Below are positions 25,940 through 37,700 of a stretch of 64,000 nt of DNA, one piece after another. The first letter of the stretch is position 1. Each line of letters begins with the position of its first letter. The translations under genes were made by a program, and so were the position numbers. The stretch lies in NCBI GenBank assembly GCA_034687125.1, contig JAQGBZ010000067.1, positions 167,490 to 231,489 on the forward strand, read 5' to 3'. This DNA is from Neelides folsomi (Eukaryota > Arthropoda > Collembola > Neelipleona > Neelidae). The notes under the pieces were generated by a model that made no database searches, had not been told where the DNA came from, and saw nothing but the letters and a program-made list of their open reading frames with translations.

Positions 25940-26188
25940 ATGGAGAAGGGTTACGATGAATCAAAGAGTGAGAAAGTCATCAACGATCCGGTCACCGAAT
26001 CTGAGTTGCAAACGACAATTCTTTTCTTTATCCTCGCCGTGGTCTGTGCACCCCTTTGTGTTGGAGTTCTCAAGAAAGGATGTGACTGTGAAGTTTGCAT
26101 TTGTGTCGGGATTTACGTTTTTTGCATACCCGTAGCAATTGTTTATGCTGGATACCTTGTGAATCAAAACGGTAGGATGAAGTGCTAA
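25940..26188 (+). CDS. Pmp3/UPF0057-family small membrane proteolipid, 82 residues
   Basis: Pmp3-like proteins are tiny two-pass membrane proteins; in yeast and plants they influence membrane potential and salt tolerance. Here residues 24-43 (ILFFILAVVCAPLCVGVL) and about 53-74 (CVGIYVFCIPVAIVYAGYLV) form two membrane segments joined by a short KKGCDCE loop. That matches the family pattern of an xxPP/xPL helix, a Lys/Cys-Gly turn and a second helix. A charged N-terminal stretch of about 23 residues precedes them. The ATG lies one base after acceptor ATTTTTAG, which suggests the upstream exon is untranslated. The frame ends at TAA; an internal GTAGGA near the end could act as a donor, so the last few residues are less certain. 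The animal role is unknown. The family is inferred from hydropathy and motif, not alignment. Confidence 0.78.
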   Translation: MEKGYDESKSEKVINDPVTESELQTTILFFILAVVCAPLCVGVLKKGCDCEVCICVGIYVFCIPVAIVYAGYLVNQNGRMKC

Positions 26189-26420
26189 CATTAAGTCACC
26201 CTCCTGTCACACGATTTCATCTTCTCTTAGCAAACATCAGAATCAGAGATAAAAGCCAAGAAATTTGATAATACAAATACTTAACTAGGTATGTACAGAT
26301 ATATACATATTATTATATTTGACACAGATTGTAAAACAGATGAAAATAATATTTTATTAATGTTTAATTACTAACTAATTAATTATTTAAATTAATTAGC
26401 AAAATTTAAATGTAGATAAA

Positions 26421-26426
26421 AATAAA
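26421..26426 (+). terminator. Possible polyadenylation signal for the Pmp3-like gene
   Basis: AATAAA occurs 233 bases after the stop codon. In DNA this AT-rich the hexamer can occur by chance. Confidence 0.3.
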
Positions 26427-27659
26427 AACCCGTTGTTAGCATTGATTTAATCCCAAAATTATTTTGTGAAAGCGGATTGTGGTCATTAAATTCAATATGA
26501 AATAAATTTTGAAATTCTTCATCATCGTTTGATTGAACCAAAAATAGATTTTAATCCCACTCTAAATTATGGAAATTAATAATGATATATTAGAGTGAAT
26601 TTAGATACATTGTTTTGAGATTATGTATGTATTGTATGGCGCATGGGACTAAACGTGGAGATTGAACGTTAGTTCTTTTAGTCTTATTAACCCTCCAACA
26701 CCGTTTATGCAAAGGCAAAGAAGCGTGGAAAGTTTGGCATTAGCGAGGAGAAAGCGGATGGAGAGGTTTGGATTTGGCTGATGAAGCATTGCCAAAGGGG
26801 TCTTACTTGAGACTCAATTAGCGAATGAGATGAGAAGGAAGTTTTCTCCGCGGGTGTTCCAGTGTCACTTGAACATGAAGAGCCGGGTAGAACCTGCAGG
26901 TCCTCGGAATGCTCAACGGACACTGAGAGAGTCGATACGAGTTAAGTTGGAGGCGGCGGTTCGGAGAGCTGCGCAACAGTCCCGCTTCCACTGCGGCACT
27001 ATCCAACCCTCCTAAAAAACACGAGGACTCCGCTCTTCATTATTTACTTCATTCCACGAAAGACTCAGGCCCTGTTTTTTAAAATAATAATAATAAGGTT
27101 GCACTAATAACAATGAGCCTTTCCGCATTTTCCTACTTAATTGACTATATGATTATAATACTTATTAAACTTATTATCCGAGCTTATTTACTCTTTTTAA
27201 GGGCTTGGTTCAAGTATAATCCAAGTGTGGAGAAATATGGAAAAGCTTTCACCTTAACTATTTTCTTATACCTTTACATTGTGCACATACTCTCACGTAT
27301 GTATTTATTTACTGTACCTGACATATCTTTGTGAAGATTGTGGTTTAGGGCGTTTTCATGAATGTGAAACTTTATATTATTATATTTTATACAACTTATA
27401 TGCAAACTTCCACGGTGGTAATATGAATGAATATTGTCTGAAAAATAGTGTCGGAAGAAATGATCAACTTTTGACATGAATTTATTCTTAGGAAAGAGTT
27501 TCTTCCGAATATGTCACGTTTCGCCTGTCGATTTGTGGCTTGAGGCGAGGTTAGAAATATGCACATTCCTTCTTCTCTTCCTTCCTCTTCAACTCGCTCC
27601 GGCCGCGAGATCCATAATAATAGAAAATTTGATGGATTTACGGACACATTCATATTCAG
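26427..27659. other. No certain gene; GC-rich island at 26700-27010
   Basis: The island is open in several frames of 60-73 codons on both strands, which points to base composition and not to coding. It might be a promoter or first-exon region for one of the neighbours. No conserved motif is seen. Confidence 0.35.
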
Positions 27660-27674
27660 GAGGAAACAGCGGTC

Positions 27675-28117
27675 ATGAATGTTTTAATTCTCCTCACAGT
27701 TGTTTGCATTTCATTCTCCAGTTACCCGACATGTAAACGAGGATTGTCAATCTCGTCGTATACCAATCATCTATCATCGTCTTCTTAAACAAGAATTTTC
27801 CAAGAATTTTTCCCTTTCTTTGTTTACTGAACGAGGAAAACCCAGCTAATTTCATACGATTGGAATTTATCATTTAATGAGCAAATAAAGGCGTAATAAG
27901 CGTTATATGAGAATATACTTATTTATCCATTTTAACATAACAGTTTGGAGATCAATATGATATCTCTGCCAAGAATTGCATGAATGGTCGCGAGTGTATG
28001 ACAAATGATTCAAGTTGTTTACATAATGATAAATGTATAATTGTTCGACACACAATAAGTAGCAAGTACAGGAGAAGTGTCGCCGTCTCTTCACTTCAAC
28101 TTTCATTCCTTCACTGA
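27675..28117 (+). CDS. Candidate small secreted four-cysteine protein (two exons)
   Basis: Exon one follows acceptor CATATTCAG (exon 27660-27732). ATG 27675 opens a strong signal-peptide frame, with NVLILLTVVCISFSS as its core, ending in phase 1 at ACAT|GTAAAC. The second exon is open to TGA at 28115-28117. With acceptor TTTGGAG (exon start 27951) the phases agree and the product is 74 residues. The more obvious acceptor seven bases earlier (ACATAACAG) would break the frame. The mature part contains C-x5-C-x6-C-x5-C (KNCMNGRECMTNDSSC, then DKC), a basic RR site, and a short hydrophobic end. Two disulfides are likely. I do not recognise the family. It could be a secreted peptide, a neuropeptide-like precursor or chance. 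Confidence 0.35.
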
Positions 28118-28535
28118 CATACATAGTCATCGATCAAAAGAATATCAATTAAATATTAAAATGCAACTGAACTTTGTATAAAGAAACAAAAAAGAACTTT
28201 GGTCGTCTCAACACACAATGTATTGGGTATGGAAGAACAAAGGAACTTTTTTATGATTAATCCATTCAATGGACTACTCAATAATTTTTACAAGGAGAAA
28301 TTGTCGTTATAAATACTCATATTAAAGTAGATTAATATACGAGTAGGTGGGTGGTAGGCTGTAAAATAATTTTGATAAGTATCAATGGGCTTATTTCCCA
28401 TTTCATTTAAATTTTTATATCATAATGTTTATTTATGATTTATAAGCTTTTCACAACTAGATTACTCAACTATTGGATAAATATTATTTAATTTATTTAA
28501 ATCCTTTTTTACTTTCTAACCATAAAATAATAATA

Positions 28536-29226
28536 TACAGGGTGGGCCATAAATTATTTTCTTTTTTAAATAAACAATTGTATAAAAAAGAAAGATACTT
28601 ATGGCCCACCCTCATAGATGGGCAAGATAATCTTATCTTTAAGATAATTTTATCTAGATAATTTTTTCATCTTTTAAATGTTAAATAAGTTATCTGTTAT
28701 CTTTTCGAAATTTGAAGGGTGAAAAGATAATATAATTTTAAAGTTTTTTCTTAGAATTTTGAAAATAAAAATGACCCAGACACATTAAAATTAGGAAAGG
28801 TAAGAAAAATATCAATTTCATCAATATTTTGAGGTCATAAAAACCATAGACCATGCGATTGTCTATGCGAATGATACATTTTATAGCACAGAATCCATAA
28901 ATATAATTAGACAATATAACCTATCCAGTGGTCCATTAATTGTAATCCTGACAGAATTTATCACCAAAAATTGCCTATTAATTATTTTATTTTTTATAAA
29001 GTTCACTCTTAAATTTAAAGTTAAATTTTTATATATTTAGTTAAAGAAATGCAATTATCTTATATATTTATCTTAAGATAAATTTATCTTATCTTGATTC
29101 AAATATATTTTATCTTGACCTTACAAAGTATCTCATCTTGTTATCTTATGCCAAAAAGAAATTATCTTTTTAAAATTATCTTGAGATAAATTTTCAGTTA
29201 TCTTGCCCATCTATGCCAACCCTGTA
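28536..29226. mobile_element. Mariner-type MITE interrupted by a hAT-like element
   Basis: The left end reads TACAGGGTGGGCCATAA, and its inverted copy TTATGGCCCACCCT stands at 28599-28612, just before the inserted element. The missing final bases (GTA) appear at 29224-29226, after the insert. Removing the insert and one copy of its 8-bp flank restores an 85-90 bp TA-flanked MITE with matching ends. The family start CAGGGTGGG is shared with the MITE at 20731. Confidence 0.8.
28613..29215. mobile_element. 603-bp non-autonomous hAT-like element
   Basis: It has perfect 18-bp terminal inverted repeats (CATAGATGGGCAAGATAA) and near-identical 8-bp flanks, CCCACCCT at 28605-28612 and CCAACCCT at 29216-29223. 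Eight-base duplications are typical of hAT transposons. Both subterminal regions are packed with AAGATAA and TTATCTT, the kind of repeat hAT transposases bind. No coding capacity is present. The single mismatch in the duplication suggests some age. Confidence 0.8.
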
Positions 29227-30189
29227 TAGCTACAATAATTTTACTTACATTTAGCTACTGTTGGGTTGATATCTATGTATCATTAAAAAATTAAAAATTT
29301 TATAAAATTAATAGGTTCATAAAATATGTATTTATCATTCTACACTTTAGTTGAACACAACCTTTTAATACTGGATTAGATATTGTTGCCATTTTTATTC
29401 ACAATTATTAGTTTAATATGGTCTTAAAATATTTAGGGATATTATAGGAGGCATCCAAAAGGTTTTAAGATGTATATTGTAAACATGGATTACTTTAGAT
29501 ATCTCACATATACTGTACACAACGTTATCCTTATCAGACTCTTACACATGAATGATTTTAAGTTGGAACATGTAACTGGAATAAAATAACGAATATACAG
29601 GGATGTGCAAATGAGGTTGAGTATCTCTCCGCGTGAGATATTCTTCTGCTTGAACTTGTGTAAAATCATATCTCTATCATCACACGCATCAGTATTTGTT
29701 TACAATGTGAAATGAGGAGTTGACGCAAGATAGAAGAGAATCAAGATACTGCGGAATGTTTTTATGTGAAGGAGATATTGAAGGGCAAAAGGAACTCATC
29801 GACCTTCTAACGATATTCGGACAATTAGGATTTTCTTTCATGGTTATTAGCACATCAATAACCCTCTTACACTTTTTAAACGATAACGATAATTGGATAA
29901 AATTGCAATAATTGAGCAATTTATATATATTTCATAATAAATATTCATAAACTACTTAATACGTAATATCATACCATCAAGGGATAAGATGACATGTAAA
30001 ATAAAACCAATATGACAATGAGAATATTTATTATATTCAATAATATTAAATACGTATAATGTTATAATAGATATTTACGTTTTAATAAATGGAATGTGAA
30101 ACTGGATGAAACTAATATGTAATTGGAATTATGAATGAAATGAAATGAATATAATTTTTGGTTATTTGTAAATACTTAATAGCAGGCAG
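29227..30189. other. No certain gene downstream of Atg13
   Basis: Very AT-rich. TACAGGGATGTGC at 29596 resembles a mariner-type end, but I find no partner. A 51-codon frame from the ATG at 29756 on the plus strand contains one hydrophobic stretch; nothing else supports it. Confidence 0.4.
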
Positions 30190-30203
30190 TTTATTTATTT
30201 ATT
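30190..30203 (-). terminator. Atg13 polyadenylation signals (overlapping AATAAA)
   Basis: The minus strand reads AATAAATAAATAAA, about 200 bases past the stop at 30400-30402. Confidence 0.5.
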
Positions 30204-30399
30204 AAATAGGTAAATTATCCATTCCATATCCTTATAATACGTATATTTATTTCGTTATATATTATAATCATTATTTATTGATATAAAACATAATGTAGGG
30301 TCTAACTACATTTAAAACGATATATTAAATTAACAGCATAATTGAAACGATAAGTTGAGCAAAGGCACAAAATGTATTAAATATAATTAATAGCCCATG

Positions 30400-31787
30400 T
30401 TAATCATCGCAGAGACTTTTAACGAAGTCATCAAAGACAAAGACCGACTTCTCAAAATTGTCAAGCTGTTCCGAAATCTCTTCGCTCGGCTGAGTTGGTA
30501 GACTTGTGAGAGTTGGAGCTTGCTGACACTCGTGGAAAAAGGCCACAGGATCAGAATTGGGATTCTCTGACGCAAATGGAGTTTTCTAAAAATCACAAAA
30601 GGATACATAGAATATTAATTAGCCCTATGTAGTTTAAATTCTCATACATACTTTAATTCATTTATTATGTTTAAAAAAGTGATGTCGAAATCCTGATAAG
30701 ATAAGCTTGATAAGGAAGAATTTAAATAAAACTGACCAAGTCAACAACAACAAAATCATCTTCTTTCACAGCTGGTAGTTCTTCAATAATAGGATCTTCG
30801 TGAACGGGGCTTTTCTTCTCGCTCTTCTTTAATAAATTAGAAAATGGTATGTCGGTGAATTCTGGTGGTGGATTGGGCTCAGCAAAAGCTCCGATTTTAT
30901 TCGGCTTAATCTCCTCCCTATCACAAAATAATTATTCATCATTAGTTAGCATTTGAAGATATTGTAGTATAAAAATGATCTAGATATAAATATATTTATA
31001 CTGGTTAGGTAAATACTTACGCGTCAGCGTAATGATCTTCAGATAAGTATATTGATCTGAAGTCATTCTTCACCTCCATTTTGACTCTCCAACCAAATTC
31101 GAAAATGAGGGTCCCAAAGGGAGTTCCGATCCTCCCAAGCTCACCACACTTCATTTCCTCACCAAGACATCTAGGCCAGTCCACAGCTCCTTCCCATACA
31201 TTGTAACAGATCGTGTAATCGGACTTCATGCGACTGAGTTTATACGCTGGAGTGACTCTCGTCACGCCGATGAGGCTCTTTAGTAACAGGTTCATCCTGT
31301 TGTACACGGTGTACAAAATCCTCACATTTTCAGTCTCATTTGGGTCGAATTTCAAGCTCCAGATCTCGAGAATGAGCGTATTGGAAATATCCGGGGTCTT
31401 CAGACTTATCTCTATATTCAATGGAATCAGCGGTAAAGGACCAGAGATTTGCGACTTCAAATTGTTAATGTCGATCGTGTCCTCGATTGTCAAGTTAAAC
31501 TGAAATTGAAATAAATTAAAAAAATTATCGCATCGCTTCGACTTACATAAAAATTATGCAATTAAAATTATTATTTATAAAATAGCTTATATTATAATAA
31601 CAACATTGAATGAAGATTAAATAAGATTTATTTTTTAATGTTAATTACCCAATCATTGCCAGATGATATTGGTTTAGATTCAGACTTAATTTTTGATCCG
31701 AGTCTTGATTGAATGATGACATTGACACATTTAAGTGCGAAGAAGTTGGTAAATCGCTCGAGATCCCTTTTCGATTGTTCACTCATT
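30400..31787 (-). CDS. Autophagy-related protein 13 (Atg13), with a one-base frameshift in exon 1
   Basis: Atg13 is the regulatory subunit of the ULK1/Atg1 kinase complex that starts autophagosome formation. Minus-strand exons: 31649-31787, 31021-31499, 30737-30917 and 30400-30585. The HORMA domain is recognisable: RDLERFTNFF…ALKCVNVIIQSRLGSKI, DWFNL, IEISLKTPD, LEIWSLKFD, YTVYNRMNLLLKSLIGVTRV, TPAYKLSRM and GRIGTPFGTL. After a short linker come DDFVVVDL, equivalent to the LC3-interacting region, and PVAFFHECQQAPTLTSLP, the conserved C-terminal segment. The product is about 327 residues against about 500 in vertebrates and flies; the difference is the disordered middle. In exon 1 the bases read TTC TTT CGC where TTC TTC GCA is needed, so one extra T near 31740 breaks the frame. 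It sits in a T run and is probably a sequence error, although a real mutation is possible. All intron phases agree once it is ignored. Confidence 0.92.
31649..31787 (-). CDS. Atg13 exon 1 carrying the frameshift
   Basis: The exon starts at ATG 31787 (MSEQSKRDLERF) and ends GATTGG|GTAATT. It is 139 bases long where 138 would keep frame with exon 2, which must start FNLTIED after CAATTTCAG. The extra base lies in CTTCTTTCGC (near 31740). No in-frame ATG exists upstream in the second frame, so an alternative start does not rescue it. Confidence 0.85.
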
Positions 31788-34700
31788 TTATAAAAATAAA
31801 TAATAAAATTTTACAATTAACTACGTTTTTCATCCACCATTCTCCGAATGCCAGAACACTTAAAATTAAAAACAAGGGATGGATCCTTTCACTAAAAAGG
31901 ACCAAAATAGTTATTTGACTAAATGAAAACAACGGGCGTGGGTGTGTTGAACTGGTGATTCAATTTATGTGATATTTTTTTCTTTGAGTTTCTTCACGTG
32001 AGGTCTAAGTATACAAATAAGGACATGTAGGGCTGATAAAGATGACTTATTCCGGAAATGAAACATGTGGGTGCGGTGGGTGGGGAACTGGAGTTAGCAA
32101 AGTGCCAAAGGGCCCTTGTCCTTCGAAGAGTTATTGTTCACTCGGACGAGACTTGACCCGTCAAACACTAATTCCTCCCTTGTTGTTGTTCAAAGGTCAG
32201 TGAGGTTGAGATGGACCAGCTTTCAACTTTTCCTTTGACTTTGAGGAAGAGGAAGAAGGAAAAGGAGAAACCTCACACACACCGGCTTAAACCCTCAATC
32301 TCTCAAAAGGTGGAACTCAAGAGTGGAATCTCCTTCTTAATCAACATTGCAAAAACATTGCAAAATTGCCAAAATCCCATATACACTGTATGTGCACTTG
32401 CACTCGATATCCTTCACAAATCCTTCATACACTTCATACACACTCTTGATTCAATACAATGTTTATATAAGAATCTATGCCGCAATGTAGTTTTGGCATG
32501 CAAATTGTAATTTATAAAATAATTAACTCTTTTTGCTCACTCATTTTCGTACGTCCTTTACCAAACGAGAACTTGATTGAGCTTACCCTTTTATTAAAGT
32601 TTTGAATGTTATTATTAGGCAGATTTACGTATACACCATTTATTGCATATTTATTGTATTGTGCACAATAGTACACTTAAGTTTGATAAAATCGTATATA
32701 AATAATGCACATGAGTTGGACATTAAAACTCATATGAGAAGCTGCGCTGAGTACCCGAATTAACTATTAAGCAATGTTATGAAGTTATTTTTTTGCAATA
32801 ATGATAAAGCTGGCGACGAGACTCTTAAAATTTGAGACTCATTTAATGCTGTTGAGTATAAACAATTTTTTATTATTATTCTGATAGTGAAATGAAATCT
32901 TATCTTAATGATTATATCATATGCAGGATAAATTGGGAGACCTTGAGGATTAATAATGCGTTGAATCTTCGAGAAATGTTCAACCATTATACGCGATGTT
33001 TTCGAACGGTAAATACATTCTGGTCCGAATTGAACCAACAACCAAGTGGAGATAGGCGAATCTACATTGAAGATACAATTGGGAGGAATCGATTTTAAAT
33101 TAACTTTCTATCTCGATTCTTTTGTCCGGAATTAAAGGAGTTGTTTGAAATTGGGAATTGTTTGCCAGAGGTGGGATGGGGTCGTCAGAGGAGTCCCCAA
33201 GTGTCCTCCTCCCTTTTTATTTCTCCTCCGCGTTGGTGAAGGCTGTAAGGACCCATTAACCGCCTCGATGGCTCTCCCTTCTCAGATTATTCTACATTCT
33301 TAATGTCACGAGAACCCAGCAACATGTGTGGTCGACACTAAGCAGTTAAAATAAACGGACCAACCCACGAAACCGCCTACAAATGAACTACGAAACAATA
33401 ACCGCCTTGCAATTTCTAATCCCAAACTACTACAAATTACACTCCTACACTTGCTTGGTTCTCCTCCTCCCAAAATTTTACCACTTTCGCCTGCTCCTTG
33501 TTCTACATTTATTGTGCTGTATTTATAGTCACCATCTTCATACTCGAACAAGTTGTACATATACTTAATTTATATCTGTAGATCCACAAGTATATATTTG
33601 TACACACTTGTCATACTTATACTGATTACAGTTTATAATTCACGTTCGCTCCATCTTCATTTATTATGCTTTTGATGCTTTTGAAGTTGGTCCAAGTGAC
33701 CTAGTAATGTATGGAAGAGTTTGAATGAACTTTTGATTTTAATTTGACATGTGGTTTTAGAGAAATCACAGCATAATGTTCAACCATGTATGCTAAGTAT
33801 TCCCACGTATGTGAATTATTCACCGATGGGGAAGAGAGATATAGCAGAGTATAATCGATTTATCTCAAAGTTAAAACTTCTTCTATAAATCATAAAGAGG
33901 ATTGATCAAACACGATTGCCACTCTAGATTCCATTTAGCATTTCTGACATTGAGCGAAATTCACAATTCCCAAAATTATATTGCATTCATGCATATTGTA
34001 TTATGATGTATTACATAGAAAGTCGAAAGAATTAGAAAGCATTGTGAGTAAAATTTATTAGGCAAAATTCTAATTATGTTACTACCACTGATTGTAGATA
34101 CTTTATTAGGTTTAAGCTAAAAAGTTAGGAAAAGTTATTATGCAAGAAGGTCATTTAATACAAGAAAATATAATGGCATAATTATACCTGCACATTTCTC
34201 CTTGCACTTCACTTGATTGTTCCCTTTGTTCACATGTGAAGACATTGTAGGATGGGTTAAAGGAAGCATAAGTAGAGTATAGACATGGGTTGAAATACCA
34301 CAGGTGTAAAAGGCACGAGATCAATAAAATGCAAATAAAGAGTATGAGTGTGGGAAAGAGAATAATGTAATTGAGGAGAAAAGGAGTTTCTTTCATTGGA
34401 GTCGTGGGGAAATTAAAGGTGAGGTTCTTCCCTGGTCGACCTCGAAACTGGGCCAACCAACAAGGGAGGACATTGGGAATAGTGTAGTAAGAGAAAATTC
34501 GGGGTATATGGTAAATATGGATTTTGCTCAAGAGCAATTCCCTCAGAAGAAAAGTTTCCCATATGCGAAATTCAAATTCTGTCCAAGAGTTATGCCTTTC
34601 ACTTCCCTGCACGACTCCGCGGCATGCCATTTCAATTTTTCTTTCTCAATTTTACTCTTGACGTCGCTTCAATTTATTTCGCCTTTCTCTTCTTTTAAAA

Positions 34701-37700
34701 ACTACTCTCACAAGTTGTCTTGAGCCTTCTTTAACCAATTCAAATGTGGTTTTTTTCCTCCAACAACTATAAAGATAATTTAATGTACCTCAATAACGCA
34801 CATTATGAACCAGCCAGTGTTTTATTGTGGAATTTCCCCCAATTTAAACCCATTTGAAACTTCATGTTTTTCCTCTCTTTTTAGTAACGGAGATCTCGTG
34901 CCTGACATTTATAATTTTAGATCTAAATCCTCTTCGAAAACGACATCAGATTTAGTTCATCTTCCTTTTAGAACCAAAATTCAAAACTTTGAAGAATTTT
35001 CTCTCAAAGTTAGGGAAGATGATAATGTAAAAGAGGTAAATTTTTTATTTGCTTTGAAGGGAAAGTCGTGTGTATGTAATTTGAAAAAAAGAATAGTTTG
35101 AGAATTGTTGGAATGGGAAGGGTGACAGAGGGAGGAGTAAATAGTAGTTTGTATTGACGTGAGGGATTTCGTCGTTGGCCATGAATTATTGTTAGGAGCG
35201 GGGTGGTCGGAATTGAGTTAGCTTTCTCCCCGCCAAGGGTGAGCCAGGGTGCATTTCCAAATTCCAACTGCCCTACGCTCCTGGAATTCTAAAAGGCCCA
35301 TTATTCCGTTCCTTTGAAGGGGCTCTTCTGACCCCCGAACCACCAACGACCCAACTTTGGAATCGAGTCAGCCAAATTCCTCATCCAAGTCCATGTATTT
35401 ACTATATTTTTTATTTGGGAGGCGGAAGGAAGTTGGGCGGCCGTAAAAGGTCCATACCATAAATCCAGCCACGCATCTCATTTCCTCTCCCAATCATCCC
35501 TTCATTTTTCATGAAGTTCCGATACAGGGAGTGAATGGGAGAAATTCAAACCAATCTCGCTTCCCCATTCGCACCCTCCTTCATCGGATAGCACTTGGAT
35601 GGATCTTTTTACTCTTCCCTCTTCCCAGATCATCATTTCCTTCCTCTTTCAAGTTCCCTTCAAACAAACTACAGATCTCCTCCTTTTAGATTTACCAAAT
35701 TACCTTTTCTCCCTATATCCCTTAAACCTCTCACTTTCCTATTCCCCCCGCGTCCAAAGATTTTTATTTAACTCTCACTTTCCCTTGCTTTCATAAGAAA
35801 GTGATATTTGTTTTTAAAACAAATGTATTAATGCTAGAATTTGGAACTAACAACTTTGATACATGCGTTTCTTTAACCTTAAAATCTACTATAGGACTAT
35901 TTCTGACTATTTTTCTAGTCAATGTTTTTATTCTGGCAGAACACAAACATTGGTCTATTAAATGGGCAAAGAAGGGGAGATATAAAAAGCTCCATGTCGA
36001 TATCGTATGGTTTTTGAACCATTTTTTACTGATTTTGGGATAAAAAGAGCATAAGTCAAATGTGTGGTCGTTGAGGAACCCTTTTTCTTTTCAGAAGCTT
36101 CCTCAGAAGGGGCAGTATTTTACTTGGTAGGGGGGGAAAGTTGGCAATTCATCCCAATTTCGTCCCCTCAAAGCCGACCGGTGCCTAATGTCCCCATAAT
36201 GTCTTTATTATCCTCACCATCCATCCTACTTACAATCACTCTTAGCCTCACAAAGCTCACATTTACTTTTATTACCATTCAATTAACCGGTTTTTCCAAA
36301 TTCTAAAACAAACAATATCCCTCTTCCCAATCTCTACCATATAAGAATCTCAACTAGAGTCTGACCGAATTCTCTCATCTTTTAATCAGTAGGACATTTT
36401 AATCCCAAGATAAACTTTTAGCATCCAACAAGGGTAAAATAATTTGTTAATTTCGTGGAATGTGTTGTACTTTTTATACTGTACAAGAAAAATATTTTTA
36501 AGGAAACTACAATGCCGATAATCTACAATATAAAAATATTCATATACTAATACATACATGCTAGTATACGGTACATACGGAAAAAATATTATAAGAAATA
36601 TTACTTATTTAGTTGTTCTAAATTGTATGTATGAAGCTAAAAATGGTTGTGAAAGTTTATTGTACTTTTAGGTTTAAAGCTTGTGGTATGGTATTCTGAG
36701 AAAAGGAATTAATTTTTATTTCAACATTTCAGCAACTTAAATTAATCTTGACCATTTCCCTGTTTAAGTCTTGGAAGTTGTGAGGAAACGATAAAGAATT
36801 GTAAAGTGAAAAGTTAGGGATTGTGAATTGTGGACTTTCTTGATTTCCTTTTTTATCCCACTTAATCCTCTTTTTTAAAACAGTGAGATTTATGATTCTT
36901 TATCGAGGAAGCAATATTTCCCATGTCAGATTACAATTTGTGAGCCAAAGTTCCACGTATAGGAGTAAAGGGTTTTCCTGGGGACTCGACCCAATTTGTG
37001 AACTCCCGTATATTTAATATTTACCATTTTATACTTTATCTCCCGAGGCCCGAGCCTTCCGTATATCAATATTACTTATTAACATCTGCTGCTCTGCCTA
37101 TCCTCTAAATCTCAGACCCAATCACCATACAATATTCATATCCTTAACTCACTTTCATGTCTCAAGTCTATTAAGGCCCTTGATCCCACACAGTTCCCAA
37201 CTTGTCTCATCTCTTTACGACCAACTTCACAATCACGAGGCATTCCAACTTATTAGCTAACATTATTATCGCTAATATTTAAAAGCACGAGACGAGTTGA
37301 TTGTCGCGTTCGTTTAATTCCTCTTAATTGCCAATAATGACCACTGGGCTAAAAATACATTTCTTTCAATCATCCACAATGTGTATAAATATTAAAAGGC
37401 GTGTGAGAAATATCTGCAACATAAAATCAGAGTTGATTTGATAAGTGAAAGAATTTTTTTAAATCTGAGCCTGATAAATAATTTATAGACATTTTGAGGT
37501 TATTCGAAGGAGTAAAAACTTGGTTTTATACTACCTTAAGCTGAACGATGATTATGAGAGTTAGTCTATAAGTAATAACACAGAAGATTGTATCTGAATA
37601 CAAATGGTTGGTTCTCGGAGTTTCCCCTTGTATTCCTCCGGAAGAAACTTGCATGATATTTGTTCGCACAACTCGCCCTGAATACAAATCGTCATCAAAT

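Noticed and set aside
29720-29911. 63-codon frame with a hydrophobic stretch
   Set aside because: Starts from TTG, no splice signals, and very AT-rich context; too weak to annotate.
31735-31745. Programmed +1 frameshifting in Atg13
   Set aside because: TTC TTT CGC is not a known +1 shift site and the change lies in a T run, so a sequence error is the simpler reading.
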